A stretch of DNA of 64,000 nucleotides from Bacteroidota bacterium (GTDB taxonomy: Bacteria > Bacteroidota > Bacteroidia > 2-12-FULL-35-15): the NCBI GenBank assembly GCA_003151815.1, contig PLYN01000045.1:62001-126000 (forward strand), read 5' to 3'. The notes beneath the pieces were generated by a model. The model had not been told where the DNA came from and did not search any database. It was given only the letters and a program-made list of their open reading frames with translations. Shown here piece by piece: positions 34,603-45,546 of the stretch (within the stretch, counting starts at the first letter, position 1; every line of letters begins with the position of its first letter). A program made the position numbers and the translations under genes.

Positions 34603-36705
34603 ATGAAATACATTTTCAGAATAAGTTTACTACTACTGCTAAATACCCTTATTTTAAATAATGGGAAAGCGCAGATGGAGGAACCGGTAAAATGGAAATT
34701 ATCGAGTACAAAAATTAACGACTGCGAATATGAATTGCAATTTACAGGAACCATTGAAAAACATTGGCATGTGTATTCACTCACGTTACCCGGTGATGAC
34801 GGTCCAATGCCTTCAAAAATAAATTTTTCAAGAAATAATAATTATGAATTAATTGGTAAAACAACTGAAGGAATTCCGATCAGATCTTTCGATACCGTTT
34901 TTAAAATGAAAGTTGCTTATTTTGAAAAAACAGTAACCTTCAAACAAAAAATAAAATTAAAAGCTGACAAAGAAATTGTTATTAAAGGAACTTATGAATA
35001 CCAAGCATGTGTTGAAGATAAATGCATTTTTCCTCCGGCAACACCTTTTGAATTTAAATTAAAGGGGACAGAAGAATGTGTAAACATTGCTATCTCAGGT
35101 AAAGAAACAAATAATGATACAAATAGAATTACTGCCAATACCATTAACGACGGACAGCAAGAAGATTCTACAAAAGCAAAAACATCACCATCAACAACCA
35201 TAAGTTCAGATTCAGAAAACGATGACTCATCTATTGAAGGAAAAGTCTGGTGGATCATATTTTTAACCGGCTTTCTCTGGGGCTTTGCCGCCCTTTTTAC
35301 ACCTTGCGTTTTCCCATTGATACCCATGAATGTAAGTTTCTTTTTAAAAAGAAGTAAAACAAAAGGAAAAGGTCAGATCAATGCACTCCTATATGTTATC
35401 TCGATTATGGTAATTTTTGTTTCATTGGGATTAGGAATTTCAGCAATTTGGGGAGGTGGTGCTCTCAACACCTTTGCAACAAGCGCAGGTTTTAACAGCG
35501 TTATTTTTATTTTACTAATCATTTTTGCAGCTTCATTTTTGGGGGCATTTGAAATTATACTTCCATCAAGTTTAGTGAATACAATTGATAAACAAAGTGA
35601 TAGAGGTGGATTTGCGGGCATCTTTTTTATGGCTTTAACATTGGTTGTCGTTTCATTTTCGTGTACAGGACCAATGGTCGGAAATGCTTTAGTAGCGGCG
35701 TCAACATCCGGGAATACATCCGGTGCCTTCTGGGCGATGTTCGGCTTTTCTGCAGGTTTGGCTTTGCCTTTTGGCTTTTTTGCTTTCTTTCCTTCCTTAC
35801 TTAATTCAATCCCTAAAAGCGGAGGCTGGTTAAATACAGTAAAAGTTGTGCTCGGATTTTTAGAATTGGCTCTGGCATTAAAATTTGCATCCAACGTTGA
35901 TTTGGTTTACCAGTTAGGAATAATCACCCGCGAAGTTTTTATAACATTGTGGATCGTTATATTCGGATTAATGTCAATCTACCTTATAGGTGGCTTTAAA
36001 ACAGCTCATGACAGCGACACCACGCATCTTTCAGTAACGCGAATATTTTTTGCGATCATTTCATTTTCCTTAACCATTTATATAATACCCGGATTATGGG
36101 GTGCACCACTGAAATTACTAAGCGGAATTCTTCCTCCACTTGAATATTCTGAATCTCCGCATGGTTTCGGAGCAGGAAACACCAACACAAACACATCATC
36201 GGTTTCTGAATCAACAGACCCTGAATTTGCGCAATACATTGACATAAATAAAAATGGCATCATCCATTTTACAAACGACTATGAGCATGCTTTGGCGTAT
36301 GCAATAAAAACAGGAAAACCGCTTTTGATTGATTTCACTGGTCATGCCTGTGCTAATTGTCGCAAAACGGAAGATTATATCTGGCCCGACCCGGAAGTGA
36401 GTAGAAGGTTAAATAATAATTTGGTTTTAGTTTCCCTTTATGTTGACGACAAACGTTCTTTGGATACAAAAGATTTTAAGAAAGTATTTTGGTTTGGAAA
36501 AGAAAGAGAGATCACTACTATAGGTGATAAATTCAAATACATGGAAGAAACAATTTACAAGCAAAGTACGCAGCCTTTGTATGTTTTACTCGATGGTAAC
36601 GAAAAATTACTCAATCATCCAAGAGGTTATAAATCCGGGATTCAAGAATATATTAATTGGATGGAGGGAGGAATTAATGAATTTAAAAAACGGAGCAAGG
36701 AATAA
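34603..36705 (+). CDS. dsbD: Thiol:disulfide interchange protein DsbD
   Basis: The 700-residue protein has all three DsbD parts. A signal peptide and N-terminal periplasmic domain carry the Cys pair ACVEDKC (about 135 and 140). The membrane domain has eight hydrophobic segments with the paired Cys in FTPCVFPLIPMNVSFF (about 234) and SFSCTGPMVGNAL (about 353). The C-terminal thioredoxin-like domain has HACANCRKTED (about 580). It carries electrons from cytoplasmic thioredoxin to periplasmic oxidised proteins, which would suit the MsrB lipoprotein encoded at 45.5 kb. It converges on the next gene with a two-base gap. Confidence 0.93.
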   Translation: MKYIFRISLLLLLNTLILNNGKAQMEEPVKWKLSSTKINDCEYELQFTGTIEKHWHVYSLTLPGDDGPMPSKINFSRNNNYELIGKTTEGIPIRSFDTVFKMKVAYFEKTVTFKQKIKLKADKEIVIKGTYEYQACVEDKCIFPPATPFEFKLKGTEECVNIAISGKETNNDTNRITANTINDGQQEDSTKAKTSPSTTISSDSENDDSSIEGKVWWIIFLTGFLWGFAALFTPCVFPLIPMNVSFFLKRSKTKGKGQINALLYVISIMVIFVSLGLGISAIWGGGALNTFATSAGFNSVIFILLIIFAASFLGAFEIILPSSLVNTIDKQSDRGGFAGIFFMALTLVVVSFSCTGPMVGNALVAASTSGNTSGAFWAMFGFSAGLALPFGFFAFFPSLLNSIPKSGGWLNTVKVVLGFLELALALKFASNVDLVYQLGIITREVFITLWIVIFGLMSIYLIGGFKTAHDSDTTHLSVTRIFFAIISFSLTIYIIPGLWGAPLKLLSGILPPLEYSESPHGFGAGNTNTNTSSVSESTDPEFAQYIDINKNGIIHFTNDYEHALAYAIKTGKPLLIDFTGHACANCRKTEDYIWPDPEVSRRLNNNLVLVSLYVDDKRSLDTKDFKKVFWFGKEREITTIGDKFKYMEETIYKQSTQPLYVLLDGNEKLLNHPRGYKSGIQEYINWMEGGINEFKKRSKE

Positions 36706-36707
36706 GT

Positions 36708-37151
36708 TTAATCATCAGTTGGTTCAGCCGCTTTTTCAAAACCTGCTTTTTTAGGTTTGATCTTTTTAATGAATAAAACATTTATAATTTCATCGTCCAT
36801 AGTTATAAAAGATAAGGACATACCGTTATTAATCGTTATAGGAATATCAAAACGGGCTTTCTTTTTCATTAGTTCAAACTTACCGTCTTCCAATTTTACA
36901 TACATCGCAGAAACTTTACCTTCTTTCACATCACACTTACCGGAAAAACAATCGGCTTCGCTACCATTCCGTACGGAAATAATTACATCAGGGTAACTGC
37001 CATCTGCAACATCTTCAGCACCACGGGTTTCAAATTTATGAGCCCATTTCAAATAACAGTTGCTTTCGTCCTCAATCTTTTTGGTCGTTTGCGAACTAAC
37101 AGCAAGGGTTACACTAATAAATAATGTAAAAGCAAGTATTGTTTTTTTCAT
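36708..37151 (-). CDS. Secreted protein of unknown function
   Basis: The 147-residue product has a clear signal peptide (MKKTILAFTLFISVTLAVSS) and a beta-rich mature part with three Cys (SNCYLKW, DCFSGKC). The C-terminus is basic then acidic (KKIKPKKAGFEKAAEPTDD). It converges with dsbD. No family is assigned. Confidence 0.6.
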   Translation of the reverse strand: MKKTILAFTLFISVTLAVSSQTTKKIEDESNCYLKWAHKFETRGAEDVADGSYPDVIISVRNGSEADCFSGKCDVKEGKVSAMYVKLEDGKFELMKKKARFDIPITINNGMSLSFITMDDEIINVLFIKKIKPKKAGFEKAAEPTDD

Positions 37152-37330
37152 ATCTATAAAATTATATAGTGCAAATTAATTAAAATAAGTTGGATAAATG
37201 TATAAATTAATTACAATAATTTCAAATTTTATGCCAAAAGAAATTAATTTTATCGGAGATAAAGATTTGCGATATTCTATAAATCGTAATTCGTATATTC
37301 GCAGCCAAACATTCGTAATTCATAGCATTC

Positions 37331-37903
37331 ATGAGCAAATTTCTTATTGAAAATAATTTTAAAGAAGCGCAGAAAATCCTTGAACAATTTATTGCTGAAC
37401 CTAAAAACATTGATGCCATTGAAAAATCAGGTATCGCAATTGTTGATGCATTAAAAAAAGGAAATAAAATAATATCATGCGGCAACGGCGGATCCATGTG
37501 CGATGCTATGCACTTTGCAGAAGAATTAAGTGGAAGATTTCGTGATGATAGAAAAGCAATACCGGCTATTTCCATTTCAGACCCATCACATATTTCATGT
37601 GTAGGAAACGACTATGGCTATGATAAAGTTTTTTCACGATATATCGAAGCAATAGGCAATCAAGGCGATGTATTGCTTGCTATCAGCACCAGCGGCAACT
37701 CCATGAATGTTATCAATGCCATCAATGCAGCAAAACAAAAAGGGATGATTGTTATAGGTTTAACCGGAAAAGATGGCGGGAAAATGGCAGAAATTTGTGA
37801 TATCGAAATTCGGGCACCACACAGCCAATATGCAGATAGAGCGCAGGAAATACACATTAAAGTAATCCATTCATTAATACATTTTATTGAAGTATCTCTT
37901 TAA
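37331..37903 (+). CDS. gmhA: Sedoheptulose 7-phosphate isomerase
   Basis: The 190-residue SIS-domain protein has [70 protein letters not shown] and the C-terminal [20 protein letters not shown]. It matches GmhA/LpcA, which makes heptose 7-phosphate for the lipopolysaccharide core. It appears to be a single gene; no other heptose genes adjoin. Confidence 0.93.
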   Translation: MSKFLIENNFKEAQKILEQFIAEPKNIDAIEKSGIAIVDALKKGNKIISCGNGGSMCDAMHFAEELSGRFRDDRKAIPAISISDPSHISCVGNDYGYDKVFSRYIEAIGNQGDVLLAISTSGNSMNVINAINAAKQKGMIVIGLTGKDGGKMAEICDIEIRAPHSQYADRAQEIHIKVIHSLIHFIEVSL

Positions 37904-37983
37904 AATCCCACCATTATCAATAATCAATATTCGAAATTGCAATTTTACTTTTATAAAGAAACAACTTTTTTAATCAATCAAAC

Positions 37984-39522
37984 ATGCTAGTAAAAACATA
38001 CGGTAGCGCCGTTTATGGAATTAACGCCACTACGGTAACTGTTGAAACCAATATAAATCCGGGTGTAAATTTTTTTTTAGTCGGATTGCCCGACAATGCG
38101 GTAAAAGAAAGTCAGCAGCGGATTGATGCCGCACTGAAAAATAACGGATATAAAATTCCCGGCAAAAGCATTGTTGTGAATATGGCTCCCGCTGATATCC
38201 GAAAAGAAGGCTCTGCTTATGATCTAACAATTGCTGTTGGAATATTAGCCGCATCCGAACAAATATTATCCGATAAAGTAAGCGATTATATAATAATGGG
38301 GGAGCTTTCGCTGGACGGCGGATTGCAACCGATCAAAGGAGTATTGCCAATTGCTATACAAGCAAAAGAAGAAAAATTTAAAGGCATCATCCTGCCGAAA
38401 CAAAATGCGAAAGAAGCCGCAATTGTCAGTGAATTGGAAGTATACGGAGTGGAAAATATTAAAGAAGTGATTGATTTCTTCAATGAAAAAATTAAATTGG
38501 AACGTACAATTGTAAATACACATGATGAATTTTTTCTGAAATTGAACGATAGTGAATTTGATTTTGCAGATGTAAAAGGACAAGAAAATATTAAACGTGC
38601 TTTGGAAATTGCAGCCGCCGGCGGACATAATGTAATTTTGATCGGTCCTCCGGGTGGTGGAAAAACGATGCTTGCTAAACGTTTGCCAACTATTTTACCA
38701 CCCATGAATATACAGGAAGCTCTTGAAGCTACCAAAATTCATAGTGTTGCAGGAAAAATGACGAAAAATTTAGGATTAATTGCTACCCGGCCTTTTCGTT
38801 CACCACATCATACCATCTCTGATATTGCACTCGTAGGAGGAGGCAGCGTTCCGCAGCCCGGCGAAATTTCATTGGCACACAATGGTGTTTTATTTTTGGA
38901 TGAGTTGCCGGAATTTAAACGCACCGTTTTAGAAGTAATGCGTCAACCACTGGAAGACCGTGTTGTAACCATCTCACGTGCGAAATTTTCTGTAGAATAT
39001 CCCGCAAGTTTTATGTTAGTAGCTGCTATGAATCCATGCCCTTGCGGATATTATAATCATCCGGACAAAGATTGCGTTTGTCCTCCGGGCACGGTACAAA
39101 GGTATCTGAACAAAATATCAGGCCCATTGCTGGATAGAATTGACATACATGTTGAAGTAACGCCGGTATCTTATAATGAACTTGCCGGAGAACGTTTGTC
39201 AGAAAAAAGTGAGAGTGTACGCACCAGAGTTATTAAAGCCCGAGAGGTACAGGAAAAACGTTATGTAAATAACGATGGTGTGCATTGTAATGCCCAAATG
39301 AGTTCAAAACAATTGCGCACTATTTGTAAGATCGATGAAACAGGAAATCAATTATTAAAAACAGCAATGGAAAAATTAGGATTATCAGCCCGTGCTTATG
39401 ATAGAATATTAAAGGTAGCACGCACCATTGCGGATTTAGAGGGAACAGAAAAAATTGAAACAAATCACCTGGCAGAAGCCATTCAATATCGAAGTTTAGA
39501 TAGAGAAGGTTGGGCAGGATAA
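37984..39522 (+). CDS. YifB/ComM family Mg-chelatase-like AAA ATPase
   Basis: The 512-residue protein has the LonC-like N-terminal domain ([20 protein letters not shown]), a Walker A site [15 protein letters not shown] near residue 220, Walker B FLDELPEF near 302, the Cys-rich [15 protein letters not shown] segment and a C-terminal Mg-chelatase domain ([16 protein letters not shown]). ComM relatives are hexameric helicases that extend branch migration during natural transformation; a role in DNA uptake is inferred only from the family. Confidence 0.93.
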   Translation: MLVKTYGSAVYGINATTVTVETNINPGVNFFLVGLPDNAVKESQQRIDAALKNNGYKIPGKSIVVNMAPADIRKEGSAYDLTIAVGILAASEQILSDKVSDYIIMGELSLDGGLQPIKGVLPIAIQAKEEKFKGIILPKQNAKEAAIVSELEVYGVENIKEVIDFFNEKIKLERTIVNTHDEFFLKLNDSEFDFADVKGQENIKRALEIAAAGGHNVILIGPPGGGKTMLAKRLPTILPPMNIQEALEATKIHSVAGKMTKNLGLIATRPFRSPHHTISDIALVGGGSVPQPGEISLAHNGVLFLDELPEFKRTVLEVMRQPLEDRVVTISRAKFSVEYPASFMLVAAMNPCPCGYYNHPDKDCVCPPGTVQRYLNKISGPLLDRIDIHVEVTPVSYNELAGERLSEKSESVRTRVIKAREVQEKRYVNNDGVHCNAQMSSKQLRTICKIDETGNQLLKTAMEKLGLSARAYDRILKVARTIADLEGTEKIETNHLAEAIQYRSLDREGWAG

Positions 39523-39626
39523 AATTATTGAACTATTTTTAATAATTTTTATTTATCTTGTATGCATCTAATAAAGAAGCATAGCGCAATAAAATTTATT
39601 GTATAATCTTAAACATTTATTATTAA

Positions 39627-41264
39627 ATGCCTGCAACAAAATCGCCTAAAATCTATTTAGCATTAGCAGTGTTTATATTTACTCTGATTTGCAATTACTC
39701 AAACGCTCAAACCAACGATGGATTCGGCGCTAAAGATTATCTGGAGTATGAAGATTACAACAGAGCACTTATCGAATATCTTAAACTTTATAAAGCTAAC
39801 AAAGGGGACTTAAATTTAAATACAAAAATTGGTTTGTGCTATCTCCATGTAAATGAAGATAAAACAAAAGCTATTCCTTACCTTGAATTTGCTTATAAAA
39901 AAGGAGGATATGATGATGAACTGCTTTTGTATTTAGGAATGGCTTATATGTATGCTTATAAATTTGATGAGGCAATTAAATATTTTAATGATTACAAAGG
40001 AAAGGTAAAAGCTAAAAATCAAGAAATCGTAAATCACTATATAAAGAATTGTGAAAGCGCTAAACTGATAATTAAAAATCCGGTGAACGTAACTTTTGAA
40101 AATTTAGGAAAAGATATTAATTCGAAATATCCCGATTATCAACCTTTTGTTACCAAAGACCAAGGAACACTTTATTTTACATCCGGCAGAGAAACGAATT
40201 CAAAAAAAATACAAAGTAGTCAGGGTTATTTTACTTCGGATATTTATTTTTCTAAAGTAAAAGAAGGGGAATGGATGAAAGCCAAAGGCATTGGAAACAT
40301 GATTAACACTGCCGAAGATGAGCAATGTGTTTACGTTACTCCGGATGGAAAAAACATGATCATATCGATTGATAATGAAATAGTTTTTGGAGACCTTTTT
40401 ATTTCCAGTACCTTAGATAATAAACAATTTTCAAAGCCCGTACCATTTAACAGACCTGTTAACTCTGAAGGTCTTGAATTGGAAGGTTGCATATCTGAAG
40501 ATGCAAACATGATGATTATTTCAAGTAAACGTGATGAAGGCTTGGGTGAAACCGATTTATACATGGTAAAAAAACTTCCAAACGGAAATTGGGGGCTTCC
40601 TATTAACTTGGGTCCAAACATTAATACCCCATACAAAGAAGCGTTTCCAAGATTTGATGAAAAAAATAATATTCTTTACTTCTCTTCCGAAGGACACGAC
40701 AATATGGGAGGCTTCGATATTTTTAAATCCCAATTCAATTCAGAAACTCAAACATTTGAAAAAGCTGTAAATATGGGTTATCCTATAAATACACCCGAAG
40801 ACAACATGCAATTTTCCGTGGCAGGTAATAAACGTGATGGATACATTTCTGCTTGGAGAAAGGAAGGCATCGGTGATCTCGACATCTACAAATTAATTTT
40901 TAATGATATTGAAATTCGGATTTCCGTAATTAAGGGTATCGTTACTGTGAAAGACAGCCTGAATCAAGAAATCGATGCAATGGTTTCAATCTTTAATAAA
41001 AAAACAAATAAAAAAGTGGAAGCGAAAAATGCAAATAAAAAAAGTGGAAAATATGTTTTTGCTGTTGAACCCGGAAAATATTTGTTAACCGTTTCAAGCC
41101 CCAACTTTCAGGATTATAGTCAGGAAATAATTATTTATGATAAATCGGACTCGGATTATATTTTTGAAATTGAAAGAAACATTGTGCTTAAAAAATACGA
41201 AGCTGTGCCCACACCTTTAAAATCCGCCCCTTTAAAACCCGACAAAACAGTAATACTGAAATAA
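39627..41264 (+). CDS. PorE-like TPR/PD40 propeller protein without OmpA domain, paralog 1
   Basis: The 545-residue exported protein has a signal peptide (to about residue 28, NYSNAQ), TPR-like helices (YEDYNRALIEYLKLYKA, LLLYLGMAYMYAYKFDEAI), PD40 propeller blades (DEQCVYVTPDGKNMIIS, NNILYFSSEGHDNMGGFDIF) and a carboxypeptidase-regulatory-like domain (KSGKYVFAVEPGKYLLTVSS). PorE of the type IX secretion system has the same order plus a peptidoglycan-binding OmpA domain. Here the chain ends in a Lys/Pro-rich tail instead. It is the first of three tandem paralogs. Confidence 0.8.
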   Translation: MPATKSPKIYLALAVFIFTLICNYSNAQTNDGFGAKDYLEYEDYNRALIEYLKLYKANKGDLNLNTKIGLCYLHVNEDKTKAIPYLEFAYKKGGYDDELLLYLGMAYMYAYKFDEAIKYFNDYKGKVKAKNQEIVNHYIKNCESAKLIIKNPVNVTFENLGKDINSKYPDYQPFVTKDQGTLYFTSGRETNSKKIQSSQGYFTSDIYFSKVKEGEWMKAKGIGNMINTAEDEQCVYVTPDGKNMIISIDNEIVFGDLFISSTLDNKQFSKPVPFNRPVNSEGLELEGCISEDANMMIISSKRDEGLGETDLYMVKKLPNGNWGLPINLGPNINTPYKEAFPRFDEKNNILYFSSEGHDNMGGFDIFKSQFNSETQTFEKAVNMGYPINTPEDNMQFSVAGNKRDGYISAWRKEGIGDLDIYKLIFNDIEIRISVIKGIVTVKDSLNQEIDAMVSIFNKKTNKKVEAKNANKKSGKYVFAVEPGKYLLTVSSPNFQDYSQEIIIYDKSDSDYIFEIERNIVLKKYEAVPTPLKSAPLKPDKTVILK

Positions 41265-41373
41265 ATTCCATCCTTGAAGGGTTCGCTCAATCCTGAAAAA
41301 ATGTTGATAAATAATTGAAATTAACAGACGGGAATTAAAATAGATGTAAGATATTTGCCAAAACCGTATAAAA

Positions 41374-43320
41374 ATGTTTAAGCAATATTTTGCAATAATA
41401 CTATTCGTAATCACGGGGATTTGCAATTACTCAAACGCCCAATCTACTGATAAAATAAGTGCCAAAGATTATTTGGGCTATGAAGATTATAATAGAGCAC
41501 TTATTGAATATCTTAAACTTTATAAAGCTAACAAAGAAGATATCGATTTAAATATAAAAATCGGCTTTTGCTACCTCCATATCAACGACGATAAAACAAA
41601 AGCTATTCCATATCTCGAATACGCTTATAACAAAGGTGGGTACAAAGATGAACTACTCTTGTATTTAGGGGTGGCTTACATGCACGCCTACAGATTTAAT
41701 GAGGCCATCAAATTCTTTAATAATTATAAAGGAAAGATCAAAATTAAAGATCAGGATTTAATAAATCATTATATTGAAAATTGCGAAAGTGCCAAACTAT
41801 TTATTGAAAATCCGGTGAACGTAACATTCGAAAATTTAGGAAAAAATATTAATTCGAAATATCCTGATTATAACCCTTTTGTTACCAAAGATCAAGGAAC
41901 ACTTTATTTTACATCCGACAGAGAAACAAGTAAAAAAAGCATACAAAGTTCCCAAGGTTATTTTACTTCAGATATTTATTTTTCAAAAGTGGTAGAAGGA
42001 GAATGGACGAAAGCAAAAAGCATTGGGAACAGCATTAATACTCCCGAAGATGAACAATGTGTTTACGTTACACCGGATGGAAAAAATATGATTATTGCTG
42101 TAGATAATGAATTTGCTGTTGAAGATCTTTTTACCACTACCTCCGTAAAAGACGGTCAGTTTCCAGCCCCGGTTCCTTTTGATTTACCTGTTAACACTAA
42201 ACGCATTGAATTAGAGGGTTCCATAACTGAAGATGGAAACACATTGATTATTTCAAGCAATCGAAAAGGAGGATTTGGGGAAATGGATTTATATATGTTT
42301 AAAAAACTTCCTAATGGTCAATGGGGACTTCCCATTAACTTAGGTCCAAACATAAACACCAAATACCAAGAGGCATTCCCCAGGTATGATGAAAAAAATA
42401 ATATACTTTACTTTTCTTCCGAAGGACATATGAATATGGGAGGCTATGATATTTTTAAATCTAAATTTGATTCTATTACTCAAACATTCGGACAAGCTGT
42501 AAACATGGGATATCCCATCAATACACCTGAAGATAATATGCAATTTACAGTAGCCGGTAATAAACGTGATGGTTATATTTCCGCTTACCGGAAAGAAGGT
42601 TTAGGGGATCTCGATATTTACAAATTAATTTTTAATGATATTGAAATTCGTATCTCAGTAATTAAAGGTATTGTAACGGTGAAGGACACCCTGAATAAAA
42701 ATATTGATGCCACTGTTTCCTTATTTAATAATAAAACAAACAAAAATGTAGAAGCAAAAAAAGCGAATCAAAAGAGTGGTAAATATGTTTTTGCTGTTGA
42801 ACCCGGAAAATATTTGTTAAATGTTTCCAGCCCGGGCTTTCAAAAATATAATCAGGAAATAATCATTTATGATAAATCGGACTCGGATTTTGTTTTTGAA
42901 ATAGAGCGTAATGTCATTCTTCAAAAACAAGAACCGGCTCCCAACGAGGATAACAAATCTCCTTTAATAACTGCCGATACAATCATCAATAAAAAGATAG
43001 TTACTAATAATATTATTAAAATTAAAGATTCCACCACTCAAGATCAAAAATTGGTCAATGAACTAGTTTATAGAATACAAATAGGTGTTTTTCAAAATCC
43101 AATTTCAAAAAATGCATTCAAAGGATTGAGCGCAGTTTACACGGAAACGTATTCAGGTGGAACAAAATATTTTAAAGGCGCATTTTTTGATTATGCGAAT
43201 GCTCAACATGAGAAAGAATATATAAAAAGCATCGGACTGACAGATGCTTTTATAGTTGCCTATTACAACAAAAAGCGCATAACTATTGAAGAAGCGAGGA
43301 GTTTCGAAAATAAAAAATAG
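41374..43320 (+). CDS. PorE-like TPR/PD40 protein with C-terminal SPOR-like domain, paralog 2
   Basis: The 648-residue protein is closely related along its length to paralog 1 (shared TPR, PD40 and regulatory-like domains) and also starts with a signal peptide. From about residue 565 it has an extra domain: LVYRIQIGVFQNPISKNAF, then TKYFKGAFFDYANAQ and TDAFIVAYYNKKRITIEEA. This is the pattern of Bacteroidota SPOR-like domains, which bind peptidoglycan glycan strands. It could replace the OmpA anchor of PorE. That is inference from architecture. Confidence 0.8.
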   Translation: MFKQYFAIILFVITGICNYSNAQSTDKISAKDYLGYEDYNRALIEYLKLYKANKEDIDLNIKIGFCYLHINDDKTKAIPYLEYAYNKGGYKDELLLYLGVAYMHAYRFNEAIKFFNNYKGKIKIKDQDLINHYIENCESAKLFIENPVNVTFENLGKNINSKYPDYNPFVTKDQGTLYFTSDRETSKKSIQSSQGYFTSDIYFSKVVEGEWTKAKSIGNSINTPEDEQCVYVTPDGKNMIIAVDNEFAVEDLFTTTSVKDGQFPAPVPFDLPVNTKRIELEGSITEDGNTLIISSNRKGGFGEMDLYMFKKLPNGQWGLPINLGPNINTKYQEAFPRYDEKNNILYFSSEGHMNMGGYDIFKSKFDSITQTFGQAVNMGYPINTPEDNMQFTVAGNKRDGYISAYRKEGLGDLDIYKLIFNDIEIRISVIKGIVTVKDTLNKNIDATVSLFNNKTNKNVEAKKANQKSGKYVFAVEPGKYLLNVSSPGFQKYNQEIIIYDKSDSDFVFEIERNVILQKQEPAPNEDNKSPLITADTIINKKIVTNNIIKIKDSTTQDQKLVNELVYRIQIGVFQNPISKNAFKGLSAVYTETYSGGTKYFKGAFFDYANAQHEKEYIKSIGLTDAFIVAYYNKKRITIEEARSFENKK

Positions 43321-43483
43321 TCGTGCTAAAATAAAAAATTAATCCATCCGTTACCTTGCCATTCGGCATAATACTTGCAAGTTTTTTTATCAATGTGCAG
43401 TCTGATAAAATTTCCAATCTACCATCCGGTTGCTCTTAATTTTTTTTTACCTTTATTTGTATTCATTGTAGAATCGAAAAAAA

Positions 43484-45115
43484 ATGTTTAAACAATATTT
43501 GGCAATATTTGTATGTGTAATCGTGTGGGGACATAAATCCTCAAACGCGCAGTCCGCTGATAAATTAAGCGCCAAAGATTATTTTGAATATGAAGATTAT
43601 AATAGAGCTCTTATCGAATATCTAAAACTATATAAAGAAGACAAAAACGACTTAAGTACGAATATTAAAATCGGATTTTGTTATCTTAAAGTTAATGATG
43701 ATAAAACAAAAGCAATCCCATTCCTGGAATTTGTTTACAAAAAAGGAGAATACAATGATGAACTGCTATTATACTTGGGAATGGCATATATGTATGCTTA
43801 TAAACTCGATGAAGCTATCAAATTTTTTAATGCTTACAGGGCGAAAATAAAATCTAAAAATTATGAATTGATAGATCGTTATATCGAGAATTGTGAAAGC
43901 GCAAAAGTGTTAATGAAAAAACCTGTGAACGTAACATTCGAAAATTTAGGAAAACCAATTAATACTAAATACCCTGAGTATTATCCTTTTGTTACTCAGG
44001 ATCAGGGAACATTCTATTTTACCTCCAGCAGAGAAACCAATGCAAAAAAGATACAAAGTTCCGAAGGATATTATACCACCGATATTTATTTTTCAAAAGT
44101 AAAACAAGGAGAATGGACGAAGGCAAAAAGCGTTGGTAATGCTATTAATACTGAAGAAGACGAACAATGTGTTTATGTAACACCTGACGGACAAAACATG
44201 ATTGTTTATATTGATAATGAAAAAGTTCATGGAGATATTTATATTACTTCACTCGGTCCAAAAATAAAATCATTCCCTGCACCAATACCTTTCAAAGATC
44301 CTGTAAATACAAACAGCTTAGAGTTAGATGGTTGTATTTCCGAAGATTTAAATACGCTGATAATTTCCAGCAATCGGGAGGGAGGATTGGGTGAAACCGA
44401 TTTATATAAATTTAAAAAACTTCCCAATGGTGAATGGGGACAGCCAATTAATTTGGGACCCAACGTGAATAGTCCATATAAAGAAGGGTTTCCTGTGTAT
44501 GATGAAAAAAATAAAATTTTATATTTTGCTTCCAAAGGGCACACCAATATGGGTGGCTTTGATACCTTTAAATCAAAATTTGATGAGGAAACCCAAACAT
44601 TCGGACAAGCAGTAAATATGGGTTATCCAATAAATACTCCGGAAGATAATATCGGATTTACACTCACAGAAAATAAACGTGATGGTTATTTAGCTGCGGT
44701 GAGGAAGGAAGGTTTAGGGGATCTCGATATTTATAGAATAATATTTAATGATGTTGAAAATCGTCCATCTATAATTAAAGGAACAATTTCAACGGGAGAT
44801 ACTCTCAAAACAGAAATTGATGCATTTATTACGCTGCTTGATGCCCAAACAAAAGAAGAGCTCGATTCGAAAAATGCAAATCCAACAAGCGGGAAATTTA
44901 TATTTGCTGTGGGTCCTGGTAAATACATATTAACAGTTGTAAGTCCCGGATTTGTTGATGTTAAGGAAGAAATTACAGTTTACGATAAAATTGATTACGT
45001 TTTTGAAATTGAAAAAAATATTCCTCTTCAAAAACCCGGAGCTGCTATTCCATCACCGATTAAAGGGAAAACCATAAAACCCGGTAATTCGCCTGTACCA
45101 CTAAAGAATAAATAA
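43484..45115 (+). CDS. PorE-like TPR/PD40 propeller protein, paralog 3
   Basis: The 543-residue protein repeats the same plan: signal peptide (to about residue 23, SNAQ), TPR (YEDYNRALIEYLKLYKEDKN), PD40 blades (CVYVTPDGQNMIVYIDNEKV, FASKGHTNMGGFDTF) and a regulatory-like domain (SGKFIFAVGPGKYILTVVSP). It ends in a basic Pro/Lys tail (PSPIKGKTIKPGNSP). It is more diverged than paralogs 1 and 2 are from each other. No OmpA or SPOR domain is present. Confidence 0.8.
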   Translation: MFKQYLAIFVCVIVWGHKSSNAQSADKLSAKDYFEYEDYNRALIEYLKLYKEDKNDLSTNIKIGFCYLKVNDDKTKAIPFLEFVYKKGEYNDELLLYLGMAYMYAYKLDEAIKFFNAYRAKIKSKNYELIDRYIENCESAKVLMKKPVNVTFENLGKPINTKYPEYYPFVTQDQGTFYFTSSRETNAKKIQSSEGYYTTDIYFSKVKQGEWTKAKSVGNAINTEEDEQCVYVTPDGQNMIVYIDNEKVHGDIYITSLGPKIKSFPAPIPFKDPVNTNSLELDGCISEDLNTLIISSNREGGLGETDLYKFKKLPNGEWGQPINLGPNVNSPYKEGFPVYDEKNKILYFASKGHTNMGGFDTFKSKFDEETQTFGQAVNMGYPINTPEDNIGFTLTENKRDGYLAAVRKEGLGDLDIYRIIFNDVENRPSIIKGTISTGDTLKTEIDAFITLLDAQTKEELDSKNANPTSGKFIFAVGPGKYILTVVSPGFVDVKEEITVYDKIDYVFEIEKNIPLQKPGAAIPSPIKGKTIKPGNSPVPLKNK

Positions 45116-45234
45116 GGATCTACAACTGAATTAAATATCGAATTGGTATAAAAAATGATAAATTAATTGAGCAATTATACCAAATTCTAATTTCTAAAAA
45201 CTAAGTAACTGTTTAAATTTCAATCAAAATTATT

Positions 45235-45400
45235 TATATGTCGCCACCTACGGGGCTTAAAATATGTTAATAATTAAAACTCTACCGAGATTTCGTCCCT
45301 CTGGGACTTTTTAAGCTCCCTTAGGAGCGAAATATTGGTAGAAAGAGTAATAAAATAATTATCAAACCCCTTTAGGGGTGATATAAACTTTACACGAATG
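45235..45400. repeat. Multi-hairpin repeat element with TCTACC/GGTAGA ends
   Basis: TCTACCGAGATTTCG (45281-45295) faces CGAAATATTGGTAGA (45328-45342). Between them are the small hairpins GTCCCTCTGGGAC and GCTCCCTTAGGAGC, and outside is ACCCCTTTAGGGGT. It lies in the 431-base gap 45116-45546, which otherwise contains only AT-rich sequence and short TTTAGAATT repeats near 45510-45540; no gene is seen. Confidence 0.7.
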
Positions 45401-45546
45401 GAAATTTAAACAGGCTCTAAATTCTAAAAGAAAAAAATTAATAATCCGGCGAGTGAATTGAAAATATACTTGAGGTATTATAAAAACAGTTTAAATAATA
45501 ATCAAACAATTAGAATTTAGATATTAGAATTTAGAATTTTTAAAAT

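Noticed and set aside
35373-35894. 173-residue open frame antisense to dsbD
   Set aside because: It is the complement of the membrane domain and matches no family pattern.
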